64,000 nucleotides of DNA from Novosphingobium panipatense (GTDB taxonomy: Bacteria; Pseudomonadota; Alphaproteobacteria; Sphingomonadales; Sphingomonadaceae). The position numbers and the translations under genes were made by a program. Below the pieces are notes generated by a model. It had not been told where the DNA came from. It worked only from the letters and a program-made list of their open reading frames with translations, and searched no databases. The stretch lies in assembly GCF_002149965.1 (NCBI RefSeq), contig NZ_MSQB01000003.1, positions 124,001 through 188,000 on the forward strand, in the 5' to 3' direction. Positions 42,570-52,700 of the stretch are shown piece after piece (position 1 is the first letter of the stretch; each line of letters opens with the position of its first letter).

Positions 42570-43536
42570 ATGGCTGGTCGAGGACGGGATCGGCGAAAGC
42601 CGCGCGATCCTGGTCGAGAACGGGGACGTCCTGGCCGCACGGCTGCAATGGGACGGCGGCCTGCTTCCCGGTGAAATCGCGGACGCCGTCCTGATCTCCC
42701 GCGCAAAAGGCGCCCGGCGCGGCACCTTGCGCTTTCCCTCCGGCGAAGAGGCCCTGATCGACGGGCTTTCCGCAGAAGCCAGCGAAGGCGCGCCGCTCCG
42801 GGCAGTCGTGACCCGCGCCGCCATGGCCGAGACCGGCCGCCTCAAGCGCGCCCAGGCCAAGGAGACGCGGCTGGCGCCTCGCCCTGCTCCGCCGTTCGCC
42901 GAATCGCTGCGGTCGGGCGGACTGCCCGTCCGCAAGCTCCGCGCTTTCCCGGAGGATCCCTGGCCGGAGATCTTCGCGGAGGCCTTGGACGGAGAAATCG
43001 CCTTCGACGGCGGCGCGATACTCGTGATCCCGACCCCGGCCATGACCCTCATCGACATCGACGGCACCCTGCCCCCGCGCGCACTGGCCCTCGCCGCGAT
43101 CCCGGCGATCGCCCGGGCCGTCGACATGTTCGACCTCGGCGGCTCGATCGGCATCGACTTTCCCTCGCTGGAGGGCAAGGAGGATCGCCGCACCGTGGAC
43201 GAGGCCGTCGCCGCCGCGCTCGATCACTGGCCGCACCAGCGCACGGCGATGAACGGGTTCGGGTTCGTCCATCTCGTGGCCCGGCTGGAGCGCCCCTCGA
43301 TGCTGCACCGCCTGCGCCACGACCGCGCCGGGGCCTGTGCCCGCCTCCTGCTGCGACAGGCCGAACGCATAGAGGCGCCGGGAACGCTGCTGCTGACCGC
43401 TCATCCCCGCGTGCGGGCGCAAGTGCGCCCCGAATGGGAAGCGGAACTCGCGCGCCGCACCGGACGCAGGCTGGCCTGGCGGGAAGATGCCGCCCTTGCA
43501 CTGGGCGGCGGATTCGCGCAGGCGATCTCGTCATGA
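42562..43536 (+). CDS. Short RNase E/G-type ribonuclease-like protein
   Basis: The 324-residue product resembles the catalytic part of RNase [19 protein letters not shown] replaces the S1 region, and the DNase I-like part shows [16 protein letters not shown] (metal-binding Asp residues) and [18 protein letters not shown]. Short forms of about 320-350 residues between maf and yacG are standard in sphingomonads and rhizobia. They lack the full RNase E scaffold, and activity is unproven. The start is TTG at 42562, overlapping the maf stop by 8 nt; the stop overlaps yacG by 4 nt. Confidence 0.87.
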   Translation: MAEWLVEDGIGESRAILVENGDVLAARLQWDGGLLPGEIADAVLISRAKGARRGTLRFPSGEEALIDGLSAEASEGAPLRAVVTRAAMAETGRLKRAQAKETRLAPRPAPPFAESLRSGGLPVRKLRAFPEDPWPEIFAEALDGEIAFDGGAILVIPTPAMTLIDIDGTLPPRALALAAIPAIARAVDMFDLGGSIGIDFPSLEGKEDRRTVDEAVAAALDHWPHQRTAMNGFGFVHLVARLERPSMLHRLRHDRAGACARLLLRQAERIEAPGTLLLTAHPRVRAQVRPEWEAELARRTGRRLAWREDAALALGGGFAQAISS

Positions 43537-43730
43537 GCGAAAACACCCCCATCAGGACCAATGCCAAGTGCCCGATCTGCGGAAAGCCCCGCAAGGCGGA
43601 ACACGCCCCGTTCTGCTCCAAGGCCTGCCGTGACCGCGACCTGCTGCAATGGCTGGGAGACGGCTATGCCCTTCCCGGCCCGTCCGCGCCGCAAATCCCG
43701 GACCCGGACATTTATCCACAAGACGATTGA
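43533..43730 (+). CDS. yacG: DNA gyrase inhibitor YacG
   Basis: The 65-residue zinc protein has the four cysteines CPICGK...[11 protein letters not shown], the YacG zinc finger, followed by [13 protein letters not shown]. In E. coli YacG binds the GyrB C-terminal domain and inhibits gyrase. The ATG at 43533 overlaps the preceding stop codon (ATGA), so it is co-translated with the RNase-like gene. Its acidic tail DPDIYPQDD is short. The gene lies 121 nt upstream of tRNA-Phe. Confidence 0.93.
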   Translation: MSENTPIRTNAKCPICGKPRKAEHAPFCSKACRDRDLLQWLGDGYALPGPSAPQIPDPDIYPQDD

Positions 43731-43851
43731 AACGCGTTTGTCATTTTAGGGTTGCCAAGCCGGTTCATGTTCTCCATAGGCCCGCCACCAGCAGCGAACG
43801 GCCGCTCCGGCAGTCGGAAAATTCGCTGAAAAGCTTGGTCAAGCATGGTTG

Positions 43852-43927
43852 GCCCGGGTAGCTCAGTTGGTAGAGCACATGACTGAAAATCATGGTGTCG
43901 GCGGTTCGATCCCGTCCCCGGGCACCA
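43852..43927 (+). tRNA. tRNA-Phe (anticodon GAA)
   Basis: A full cloverleaf can be folded: acceptor GCCCGGG (43852-43858) with CCCGGGC (43917-43923), anticodon stem CATGA/TCATG with loop CTGAAAA and anticodon GAA at 43885-43887, T-loop GTTCGATCC, discriminator A and an encoded CCA (43925-43927). Length is 76 nt with no variable-loop extension. Confidence 0.97.
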
Positions 43928-43953
43928 CTCTCTTCGGAGGGTGGTGCCTTTTT
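43921..43953 (+). terminator. Intrinsic terminator overlapping the tRNA-Phe 3' end
   Basis: GGCACCACTCTC pairs with GAGGGTGGTGCC around a TTCG tetraloop (43921-43948), followed by TTTTT. The left arm is the tRNA's own 3' acceptor end and CCA, so the terminator hairpin and the mature tRNA fold compete for the same bases until 3' processing. Confidence 0.9.
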
Positions 43954-44181
43954 CTTTGCGGCTTTACCTTCCGAAAATCTACAAACGTTAGCTTCCGACT
44001 AGAGTGAGGGGCGAACGCTTCGGTGCGTTCCACAGTGAACACAGGGTCCGAATAGGTGGCAGAAATGCTGCCGATTCGAGAAAAATCTGCAAATGCAGGG
44101 ATTTTCGGACCAGACTTTCACGTATAAATACGATGTTAACCATTAGTTGTCAGTCCTCTCAAGGCAACAACGGGGATCGTC
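43954..44181 (+). promoter_or_regulatory. Leader region of the cellulose operon
   Basis: These 228 bases separate the tRNA terminator from the first cellulose gene and are AT-richer than average. AAAAATCTGC (44081-44090) and GCAGGGATTTT (44095-44105) form an imperfect hairpin resembling hairpin 3 of the family A repeats. AACGGGGATCGTC before 44182 is a weak ribosome-binding site. The operon promoter should lie here, but no clear -35/-10 pair stands out. Confidence 0.45.
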
Positions 44182-44529
44182 ATGCGCATTGATGCGAGGA
44201 ATCTGCTGGACCGCCTGGGCCGCAACGAATTCGCCTATAAGGAATTCGAAGACCGCTTTTCCGACCTGGAACTCTGGCCGATCCTGGAGGCATTGCTGCG
44301 CGATCCGCGTCTGCAGACGCTGGACCAGACCAACGTCGAAAACGCGGCACCCGAGATCGAAAGTTCCGACCCGGAGCTGTCGGCAGAGCCGCTGAAGAAC
44401 CTCTTCAGCCGTTACGAGCAACAATCGGTTTCGCCTTCGATTGCAAAATCAGTTGTTGAAGAGCCTGCTCGCGATGTACGAGCGATGCTGCGTCATTTGT
44501 CGGATCTTGGCGCACGGGGGGAAATCTAA
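44182..44529 (+). CDS. Small BcsP/BcsR-like protein heading the cellulose operon
   Basis: The 115-residue acidic protein starts MRIDARNLLDRLGRNEFAYK and has FEDRFSDLELWPILEALLRD, which resembles the short BcsR/BcsP accessory proteins found directly before bcsQ in other cellulose operons. Its middle is Glu/Ser/Pro-containing and probably disordered; the end VRAMLRHLSDLGARG is again helical. The stop codon shares a base with the bcsQ ATG (TAATG), so the pair is co-translated. The naming is by position and weak similarity only. A role as a BcsQ partner or regulator of synthase assembly is inference. Confidence 0.6.
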   Translation: MRIDARNLLDRLGRNEFAYKEFEDRFSDLELWPILEALLRDPRLQTLDQTNVENAAPEIESSDPELSAEPLKNLFSRYEQQSVSPSIAKSVVEEPARDVRAMLRHLSDLGARGEI

Positions 44530-45260
44530 TGCCGATGATCGTATGTCACGGCCCCAAGGGGGGTGCCGGGAACACTTTCGTTGCCGCCCATCTGGCGATG
44601 GGACTGTCGGCGCAGGGCGCGGACGTCACGGTGGTGAGCGTCGCCGCGCGCGATACGCTGCCGCTGCACTTCGGCCTTTCGCCCGCAACCTCGCTGCCCG
44701 CGATCACCGCCCCTGCCGATGAGGCCGTACTGGTCGGCGGCATCAACCTGCGCAGCTGGCGCCGCGCGGCCGAAGATCTCGATTTCGTGCCGATGCTGGG
44801 GGAACTGGGCTACTTCCAGCCCGGCAAGGAGCGCGTGCTGGTGGTTGACGTGCCCTCGGGCGAAACCCGTCTTGCGCGGCGCCTGATCGAGCATGCCTGC
44901 GCCCATGTCTGCACGATCACCGCGCAGCCCGATACCCTGGCCCTGCTCCCGCAGGTCTTCGGCGAGGCCGGAGCCGAAGGACTGGCCCGCACCGCCTTCG
45001 TCATCAACGCGCTGGACGAAACGCGCCGCCTCGGCCGCCACGGCGCCGCCTTCATCCGCGAACTGGCCGGGTCGCGCCTGATCGGCCGGATCCGCCTGGA
45101 CGAGGCCGTGCCCGAAGCCATCGCCACCTTGCAGACGCTCGGGCGCTATGCCCCCGCCAGCGTCGCATTGTCGGACGTGCAGCAGATCGCGGAGGCCGTC
45201 GCCCCCACGCTCGATTCGACCGCAAGTGCCTGGGTAGCGCCGGTGAGCCTCGCCGCATGA
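44529..45260 (+). CDS. bcsQ: BcsQ/YhjQ ParA-MinD-like ATPase-fold protein
   Basis: The 243-residue protein is a SIMIBI-class homologue that in E. coli is needed for cellulose synthesis and for polar or membrane placement of the synthase complex. The P-loop is PKGGAGNTFVA: the first Lys of the MinD-type signature is present, but the usual catalytic GKT Lys is Asn. Loss of P-loop residues is also seen in BcsQ of E. coli, so this may be a family trait. The blocks RVLVVDVPSG and VINALDETRRLGRHG follow. It overlaps bcsAB by 4 nt (ATGA). Confidence 0.85.
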   Translation: MPMIVCHGPKGGAGNTFVAAHLAMGLSAQGADVTVVSVAARDTLPLHFGLSPATSLPAITAPADEAVLVGGINLRSWRRAAEDLDFVPMLGELGYFQPGKERVLVVDVPSGETRLARRLIEHACAHVCTITAQPDTLALLPQVFGEAGAEGLARTAFVINALDETRRLGRHGAAFIRELAGSRLIGRIRLDEAVPEAIATLQTLGRYAPASVALSDVQQIAEAVAPTLDSTASAWVAPVSLAA

Positions 45261-48200
45261 TCCGAAATCTCGTTTCGCACCGCGCCGTCAGACTTCTGGC
45301 GATCGTCCCGATCGCGCTGATCGCGGCCATGGTGATCGGGGTCCCTCTCGACACCAATGCCCAGTGGATGTTCGCGGGCGTGACGATTCTCGGCACTCTG
45401 GTGATGAAGCGCTGGCCGGGCCGTAAGGGTTCGCTGGCGCTCGGCCTGCTCGCCGTGCTCATGTCCACGCGCTACATGTTCTGGCGCACCACGCAGACGC
45501 TGGCGTTCGGCACCCTGCCCGAATTCCTGTTCGGCACCGGTCTCTACCTGGCGGAACTCTACGCCTGGGTCATCCTGATCCTGGGCTTCATCCAGACCAG
45601 CTGGCCGCTCGACCGCCCGGTGATCGAACCCAAGGGCGATCCCGAGACCTGGCCCACGGTCGACATCTACATCCCCACCTACAACGAAAGCCTGGAGATC
45701 GTGCGCAACACGGTCTTCGCGGCGATGGACCTCGACTATCCGGTCGATCGCTACCGCATCTTCATCCTCGATGACGGCAAGCGTCCCGAATTCCGCGCCT
45801 TCGCCAAGGAGGCCGGCTGCGGCTACCTGACCCGCGACAACAACCTCCACGCCAAGGCGGGCAATCTCAACGCGGCGATGAAGAAGACCGACGGCGAACT
45901 GATCGCCATCTTCGACTGCGACCACGTTCCCACCCGCGCCTTCCTGCAGCTGACCGTGGGCTGGTTCCAGACCGACCCGCGCCTTGCCCTGCTCCAGACT
46001 CCGCACCACATGTATTCGCCCGATCCGGTGCAGCGCAATCTCGCGTCCACCATGGGCGAGATGCCCGGCGAGGGCGACTTGTTCTACGGCCCGGTCCAGG
46101 GCGGCAACGACTTGTGGAACGCCACGTTCTTCTGCGGTTCCTGCGCGATCATCCGCCGCGAGGCGCTGATGGAGACCAACGGCTTCGCGGGCGAGACCGT
46201 GACCGAAGACGCCCATACCGCGCTCAAGCTCCAGCGCACCGGCTGGAACACCGCCTATATCAGCGCGCGCCTTTCCGCCGGTCTCGCCACCGAGCGCCTG
46301 GTGCTCCACGTCGGCCAGCGCATCCGCTGGGCGCGCGGCATGACGCAGATCCTGCGCATCGACTGCCCGCTGTTCGGCAAGGGCCTGACCTGGCAGCAGC
46401 GCCTTTGTTACCTGAACGCGATGCTGCACTTCCAGTATCCGCTGCCGCGCATCGCCTTCCTGACCAGCCCGCTCGCCTACCTGATCTTCGGCCAGAACAT
46501 CATCCAGGCCTCCGCCTCGCTGATCTTCGCCTATGCGATGCCGCACCTGTTCTGCTCCTCGGTCGCCAACGAGCGCACCCAGGGCGGCGATCGCCGTCCC
46601 TTCTGGGGCGAAGTCTACGAGACGATCCTGGCCTTCCACCTCGTGAAGCCGACGGTCATGACCTGGTTCCAGCCCCGCAAGGGCAAGTTCAACGTAACCG
46701 ACAAGGGCTCGCTGCTCGACAAGACCTATTTCGACTGGGACGTCGTCAAGCCGCACCTGATCTGCATCGCCCTGCTGGTCGGCGGCATGCTGCTGGCTTT
46801 CGTGAAATGGGCGTTCTTCCCCTACATGTTCAACATCCAGACCGACACGCTGGTGCTGAACTGCGCCTGGGCCAGCTTCAGCCTGATCATCCTGCTCGCC
46901 GCCGTATCAGTGGCGCGCGAGACCCGTCAGGCCCGGCAGGACATCCGCATTCCCGTGGCACTTCCGGTTACCGCCTATCTCGCCTCGGGCCATGTCGTCA
47001 GCGCGACCACGATCGACATCTCGATGGGCGGCGCAGCGCTGTCCCTGCCCGCCGAACTGCCGCAACGCGACGTCGACGTGACCCACATCACCATGGCCAT
47101 GGGCGACGAAGTCCTGTCCATCCCGGTGAGGACCATGCGTACCCGCGCCAGCAACGCCTATGTCCGCTTCGAACAGCTGGACATGCTGGCCAACCGCCAT
47201 CTCGTGCGCGCCGTCATGGGCCGCGCCGACGCCTGGCAGCCGACCGGCCCCAATCCGCAAGTCAGCGGGCTTCGCTCGCTGGCCGATATCATTCTTGTCG
47301 ACATGGTGACGATCAAGCGCATGCTGCGTCTCAATTTCTCAGAACGCCGGGCGATGGCCGCCTTCGCACCTCTCACGCCCGATCTTCCCGCACCGACGGA
47401 CAAAAAGGATAGTTCCGGCAACAACGGCAAGGGTAAGGGCAAGCGCTCGCTGCTGCCGCTGGCCAAGGCGGCAGGCCTTGCCGCCGCGCTGGCGCTGGGC
47501 GTCGCCACGATCGTGTTCGGCAGCCGGGAAGTCCACGCTGCTCCGGTTCCGGCGCGTAGCCCGGCCCAGAGCCAGATTCAGGCCCAGAACAAGCCCGCAG
47601 GCGCCGCTCAGGCGGATGCAGCGGAGGCCCCGCGCAGCGGTCTCGGCGAAAGGCTGACCTTCAAGGACATGCGCGTCTCGCGCCCCATCCGCCTTCAGGG
47701 CACACAGGGCGAGATCGGCATTCCCTTCGGCATGCGCCAGGACCGCGTCGTGACCTCGGCGGTGCTCACGCTCCAGCTTTCCTGGTCGGCCCAGATGCTG
47801 GACGACCTCAGCCAGCTCGTCGTCATCGTCAACGGCGAAGTCGTGCAGGCGGTGCCGCTGACGCGCGGCGAGGCGGGCGGCCAGGTGCTGCGCATCCCCG
47901 TCAACGCCGCGCTGCTGCTGCCGGGCGACAACCAGCTCAACATCCGCTTCCTGGGCCACTACGCGCGGGACTGCGAAGACCCGTTCCACAGCTCGCTCTG
48001 GACGAACATCAGCAACACCCGCTCATTCCTCGACGTCGAGTATCAGGCGCTGACCTTCCAGCCCGACCTCTCGCGCCTGCCCCTGCCGTTCTTCGACAAG
48101 GGCCAGAACGTGCCCCTGCGCATGCCGTTCGTCTTCGCCGGACAGCCGCACAAGGGCGAACTCGAAGCCGCCGCCGCAACGGCATCGTGGCTCGGATCGC

Positions 48201-49762
48201 TGGCGTCCTATCGCGGGTTCTCGTTCAAGCCGGTCTACGGCGCGCTGCCGAAGGGCAATGCGGTGGTCTTCCTCAAGGCCGGACAGTCGATCCCCGGCCT
48301 CGACATCGCCCCCGCCACCGGCCCCGCCGCCGCCGCGCTGCGCAACCCGGTCGATCCCACCGGCACCCTGCTCGTGCTGATGGGCCGCAACGACGCCGAT
48401 TTGCGCGTCGCCGCCGGTGCCGTCGCGCTGGGACGCGGCGTGTTCGGCGGGCAGCGCATGACCTTCGACGGCGTGCGCATTCCCGCTTGGCCCCGCTACG
48501 GCGCGCTGCGCTGGATCTCCACCGACAAGCCGGTGCAGCTCGGCAAGATCATGACCGGCTACCAGCTCCAGGGCACCGGCTTCCGCCCCGGCCCGCTAAG
48601 CGCCAGCTTCCGCGTCGCGCCCGACCTGTTCTTCTGGCCCCGCGAAGGCGGCCGCCTGAACCTGACCTATCGCTATCCGGTGGCCGACTGGCTGGACCAG
48701 CGCGCCTCGCGCCTCGATGCCTCGCTCAACGGCCAGTACCTCAAGACCCTGCCGCTCAGTTCGCCCTGGTGGAGCAACCTGTTCGGCGCCCGCGGCGCCA
48801 AGAGCCAGGATTCCTCGGCCACCGTCGTGCTACCGCGCTACAACCTGTTCGGCCAGAACGAACTGACGCTCGACTACAACCTGATCATCGCCGACAAGAA
48901 GAAGTGTACCGGCACCCTGCCGGAGAACGTGCGCACCTCGATCGATCCCACCAGCACGATCGACCTGACTTCGGCCTACCACGCCATCCTGATGCCCGAC
49001 CTCGCGACGTTCGCGGGCGCCGGCTTCCCCTTCACGGTGGCGCCGGATCTGGCCGAGACGACCGTGGTGATGGCCGCCAACCCCTCGCCCACGTCGGTCG
49101 AGGCGTTCCTGGCGCTGATGGGCCGCTTCGGCGATTCCACCGGCGTTCCCGTCACCGCCATCACCGTCGGCTCCTCGGCCAGCGCCAGCGAGCTTCAGGA
49201 CCAGGACGTGCTCGTCATCGGCGGCGTCGAACTGGCCTCCGCCGGTTCGCTGTTCGACAAGGCGCCGGTACGCTACGTCAACGGCCACCTCGAAGTCACC
49301 GAGCGCTCGCCGCTGCAATATGCCACCTCGTTCTTTGGCGGCACCGAGCAGAGCGACCCGATGGCCGCCGCCCCGCTCGTCTACAATGCGCGCGGGTTCT
49401 CGGGGATCGTCAGCTTCCGTTCGCCCTATTCCTCGGATCGTACCGTCGTCGCCCTGCTGGCCGACAATGCGGGCGCCCTGCCCACCCTTGTCGACGGCAT
49501 GGCCGACGTGAAGATCAATGCCGCGATCCAGGGTGACCTTGCCGTCACCAAGGGGGACGGCATGACCAGCTTCGCCATCGGCGACCGCTACTGGATCGGC
49601 TCGCTGCCGGTCTGGATGAAGCTCGCCTACTGGTTCAGCCAGCGCCCGATGCTGATGGGCCTGTTCTCGCTGTTCCTGGCCGCCATCCTGGCCGGCCCGA
49701 CCTACCTCTACTTCCGTCGCCAGGCCCAGCGCCGCCTCGGCAAGCAGGACGATAACGCATGA
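45257..49762 (+). CDS. bcsAB: Cellulose synthase catalytic and regulatory subunits fused in one polypeptide (BcsA-BcsB)
   Basis: This 1501-residue protein joins BcsA and BcsB. The BcsA half has N-terminal membrane helices, a GT2 domain from about residue 135 (VDIYIPTYNES, DDGKRPE near 172, DCDHVP near 220, TED near 315, QRIRW near 354), further helices, and a PilZ domain with RQDIR (560-564) and DISMGG (587-592) for c-di-GMP. A charged linker (TDKKDSSGNNGKGKGKR, from about 713) leads to a hydrophobic segment (about 731-757) ending in EVHAAPV, then the periplasmic BcsB half (from about 798) with a C-terminal helix (about 1455-1488). It makes and translocates beta-1,4-glucan from UDP-glucose. 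Fused forms are known in Komagataeibacter, where processing into two chains is reported. Confidence 0.96.
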   Translation: MIRNLVSHRAVRLLAIVPIALIAAMVIGVPLDTNAQWMFAGVTILGTLVMKRWPGRKGSLALGLLAVLMSTRYMFWRTTQTLAFGTLPEFLFGTGLYLAELYAWVILILGFIQTSWPLDRPVIEPKGDPETWPTVDIYIPTYNESLEIVRNTVFAAMDLDYPVDRYRIFILDDGKRPEFRAFAKEAGCGYLTRDNNLHAKAGNLNAAMKKTDGELIAIFDCDHVPTRAFLQLTVGWFQTDPRLALLQTPHHMYSPDPVQRNLASTMGEMPGEGDLFYGPVQGGNDLWNATFFCGSCAIIRREALMETNGFAGETVTEDAHTALKLQRTGWNTAYISARLSAGLATERLVLHVGQRIRWARGMTQILRIDCPLFGKGLTWQQRLCYLNAMLHFQYPLPRIAFLTSPLAYLIFGQNIIQASASLIFAYAMPHLFCSSVANERTQGGDRRPFWGEVYETILAFHLVKPTVMTWFQPRKGKFNVTDKGSLLDKTYFDWDVVKPHLICIALLVGGMLLAFVKWAFFPYMFNIQTDTLVLNCAWASFSLIILLAAVSVARETRQARQDIRIPVALPVTAYLASGHVVSATTIDISMGGAALSLPAELPQRDVDVTHITMAMGDEVLSIPVRTMRTRASNAYVRFEQLDMLANRHLVRAVMGRADAWQPTGPNPQVSGLRSLADIILVDMVTIKRMLRLNFSERRAMAAFAPLTPDLPAPTDKKDSSGNNGKGKGKRSLLPLAKAAGLAAALALGVATIVFGSREVHAAPVPARSPAQSQIQAQNKPAGAAQADAAEAPRSGLGERLTFKDMRVSRPIRLQGTQGEIGIPFGMRQDRVVTSAVLTLQLSWSAQMLDDLSQLVVIVNGEVVQAVPLTRGEAGGQVLRIPVNAALLLPGDNQLNIRFLGHYARDCEDPFHSSLWTNISNTRSFLDVEYQALTFQPDLSRLPLPFFDKGQNVPLRMPFVFAGQPHKGELEAAAATASWLGSLASYRGFSFKPVYGALPKGNAVVFLKAGQSIPGLDIAPATGPAAAALRNPVDPTGTLLVLMGRNDADLRVAAGAVALGRGVFGGQRMTFDGVRIPAWPRYGALRWISTDKPVQLGKIMTGYQLQGTGFRPGPLSASFRVAPDLFFWPREGGRLNLTYRYPVADWLDQRASRLDASLNGQYLKTLPLSSPWWSNLFGARGAKSQDSSATVVLPRYNLFGQNELTLDYNLIIADKKKCTGTLPENVRTSIDPTSTIDLTSAYHAILMPDLATFAGAGFPFTVAPDLAETTVVMAANPSPTSVEAFLALMGRFGDSTGVPVTAITVGSSASASELQDQDVLVIGGVELASAGSLFDKAPVRYVNGHLEVTERSPLQYATSFFGGTEQSDPMAAAPLVYNARGFSGIVSFRSPYSSDRTVVALLADNAGALPTLVDGMADVKINAAIQGDLAVTKGDGMTSFAIGDRYWIGSLPVWMKLAYWFSQRPMLMGLFSLFLAAILAGPTYLYFRRQAQRRLGKQDDNA

Positions 49763-52700
49763 GTTCCGCGATGACCCGCCTGCGCCTGGTCGGCCTGGCC
49801 CTGCTGCTTTCCACGGCCACCACGGGAATGACCACCGGCGTCTCCCATGCCCAAGCGGCCGGCGTGGACGCACTGTTGCAACAAGCGAAGTACTGGCGCT
49901 CCAAGGGCCGCGAGGATCTGGCCCAGCAGGCACTGCGGCGCGCCAAGGCGCTCGATCCGGGCAATGCCTCGGTGAACCAGGCACTGAACGCCCGGCCTGC
50001 CGCGCCGAAGCCTGCGGCACCAAAACCGGCTGCTCCGAAGCAAGCGGCAGCGCCGAAGCCTGTGTCCAAGCCTGCTCCGACCCGCACGCCAGTGCCGCAG
50101 CAGGCCCAGCAACCGGCCCGCGTCGCCGCCGCGCCCACCACGTCGGCCAATCGCGCCGGACAGGCCCGCGTTGCCGGCTTCGACGCGCTGGAAGACGGCA
50201 ACCTAGCGTCCGCCTCCAGCCAGTTCCAGCGCGCCCTCACGGTCAATTCGCGCGATCCCGACGCGCTCGGCGGCATGGGCCTGGTGCGCCTGCGCGAAAG
50301 CCGTTTCGCGGAAGCCGCCAACTATCTTGAACAAGCCTCGCGCTACGGCAAGGCCAGCCAGTGGGCAGAGGGTCTCGCCTCCGCGCGCTTCTTCGCCGGG
50401 CTGGACGATGCCCGCAATTTCGTGGCCCAGGGCCGCCTTGCCGATGCCCAGTCGGTTGCCGAAGGGCTGGTCCGTTCCGGCTACAAGGAACCGGCGCCCG
50501 CGCTCGAGCTACTGGCCGACGTCTATGAAAAGCAGGGCCGCTACGCCGACGCCGCCGACCTTTACCGCCAGGCGGGCCAGGGCGGCGGTTCCGACGACAA
50601 GCGCCTGCAGATGCGCGCCGCGCGCGGCCGCGCTCTCGCTGCCGCCGCCAACAACGACGACATGGGCGCCATGCGCGAGTTCCAGAACGGACTGGTGCTC
50701 GACCCCACCGATCCCTGGATCCGCTACGAGTTCGCGGAGTTCCAGATCCGCCGCGGCCGCCTGCCGGAAGCGGAATCGCTGGTCCGCTCGCTCGTCTCGA
50801 TGAACCAGCCCGACGCGCTCTATGCCGCCGCGCTGCTCAACAACGATCTCGGCCGCGCGCCGGAAGCCGCGCGCCTGATCGAGATGATCCCCGAGGCGCA
50901 GCGCACCGCGCCGATGCGCAGCTTCGCCATCGGCGTGAAGACCGACGCCGCGATTGACCGCGCCAGGGCCATGGGCGCGAGCGGCCAGCAGGCGCAGGCC
51001 CTCGCCTCGTTGCGACAGATCGGCGCCATGCCTGCCATTCCGGTCGGCAAGCAGGCCGCCGTCGCCAATGCCCTCTACGAACTGGGCGATGTGCAGGGCG
51101 CCGCTTCGGTGGCGGAAAATGCCATGCAGGGCCAGGTCGGCGGCGTGGCCGACTACGAAGGGCTGATCGGCGTCCTCGCCCGCGTCGGCCGCGACGATCT
51201 GGCCCAGCAGGCGCTCCAGCGCGCCGGTGCCATGGCCGGAACTTCCGCCGAAGGACAGCAAGCCTATGCGCGCATGAACGCCGCCCTGCTCGTCAGCCAG
51301 GCGGACCGTTCGCGGCAGGCCGGGCGTTTCGCCGAATCCTTCGACATCCTCCAGAACGCCTGGAGCGCCTCGCCCCAGAACATGGATATCCTTGCGGGCC
51401 TCGCCCGTCTCTACCAGACCGGCCGCATGCCCGCCCGCGCCGCGCAGACCTGGCAGCTCGTGCTCGCCCGCAAGCCGGGCGACAAGGACGCGCTGCTCGG
51501 TCTTGCGGAAACCGCGCAGGCGGCAGGCGACAACGACCTGTCGCGCCGGGCGCAGAACGACGTGCTGCGCGCCTTCCCGCAGGACTACCAGGTACGCCTT
51601 TCGCTCGCCAACGTGGAGCGCGCACGCGGTAACGACCGCGCGGCGATGAACCTCCTCAAGGAGGCGCAGAACCTCTACGCGCGCGGCCAGGGCGGCACCT
51701 CGATCGAGGGTCTGACCGGCGGCAATCCCTTTGCCGCCATGACCCCGGCAGGTGGCTCCAACCCCTTCCGCGACCGGCCCGTCGCCGCGCCGCAACAGGT
51801 CAATCCTTTCGCACTCGGCGGCGGCACCCGCATTCCGAGCAGCCCGGCCGCAAGCTATGGTTCGTCCGCCGGGTACGATGCCCCTTCGACTTACGCGGCT
51901 GCGCCTGCCTATGCCGCTCCGGCCACGGCAGCGGCACCCTATCCAGCGACTGGCGGCAGCTTTGGGGACGGCAGCAGCGGGGGCGCCAATTTCGCAGGCG
52001 GGAGCCTTGCGGGCGGCGGCAGTTACGGCAGCTATCCGGGCAACGACGCGGGCTCGGCCACGGCCTATTCCGCCGACCCGGTCATGGCGCAGATCCAGTC
52101 GCAGATCGCCGATCTCGCCCATGACAGCGGCCCGCGCGCCGATATCGTCACCGGCTATCGCCGCCGCTCGGGCGAAGCGGGCCTCAGCCAGCTCGACGAG
52201 ATCAAGGGCTCGGCACGCTTCTCCACCGATGCGCCGGGCGGCCGGGTCTATGTCAAGGCGGAAGCCTCGGTGATCGACGCGGGCCGGGCCAGCCAGTCCG
52301 GCCAGGCCCGGTTCGGCCTCAACGGCCTGATCGAAGCCGCCTCGATCGTTGCGGAAGAACCCTCCGTGTTCCCTTCGGCGGAAACCCAGAACGCATCGGG
52401 CGTGGCTTTCACCGCGGGCTACGAAAGCGACGTGGTCAAGCTGGAAGGCGGCACCACGCCGGTCGGCATGGGCAAGACCAAGGCCACCTTCCACGCCGAA
52501 GCCACCCCCAAGCTGACCGACACGGTACGCGCCAAGGCCTTTGCCGAACTTCAGCCGGTGACCGACAGCGTGCTGTCCTATGCCGGAACCCGCGATCCGG
52601 TTACCGGCATGCGCTGGGGCCAGGTAATGCGCACGGCGGGCGGCGCCGGGCTCTCCTATGACGAGGAAGGCAACGGCGTCTATGCCGAGGGCCGCTATTA

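Noticed and set aside
44004..44192. 62-codon frame between tRNA-Phe and the cellulose operon
   Set aside because: No start context, low-complexity Arg-rich product, overlaps the operon's first gene start.
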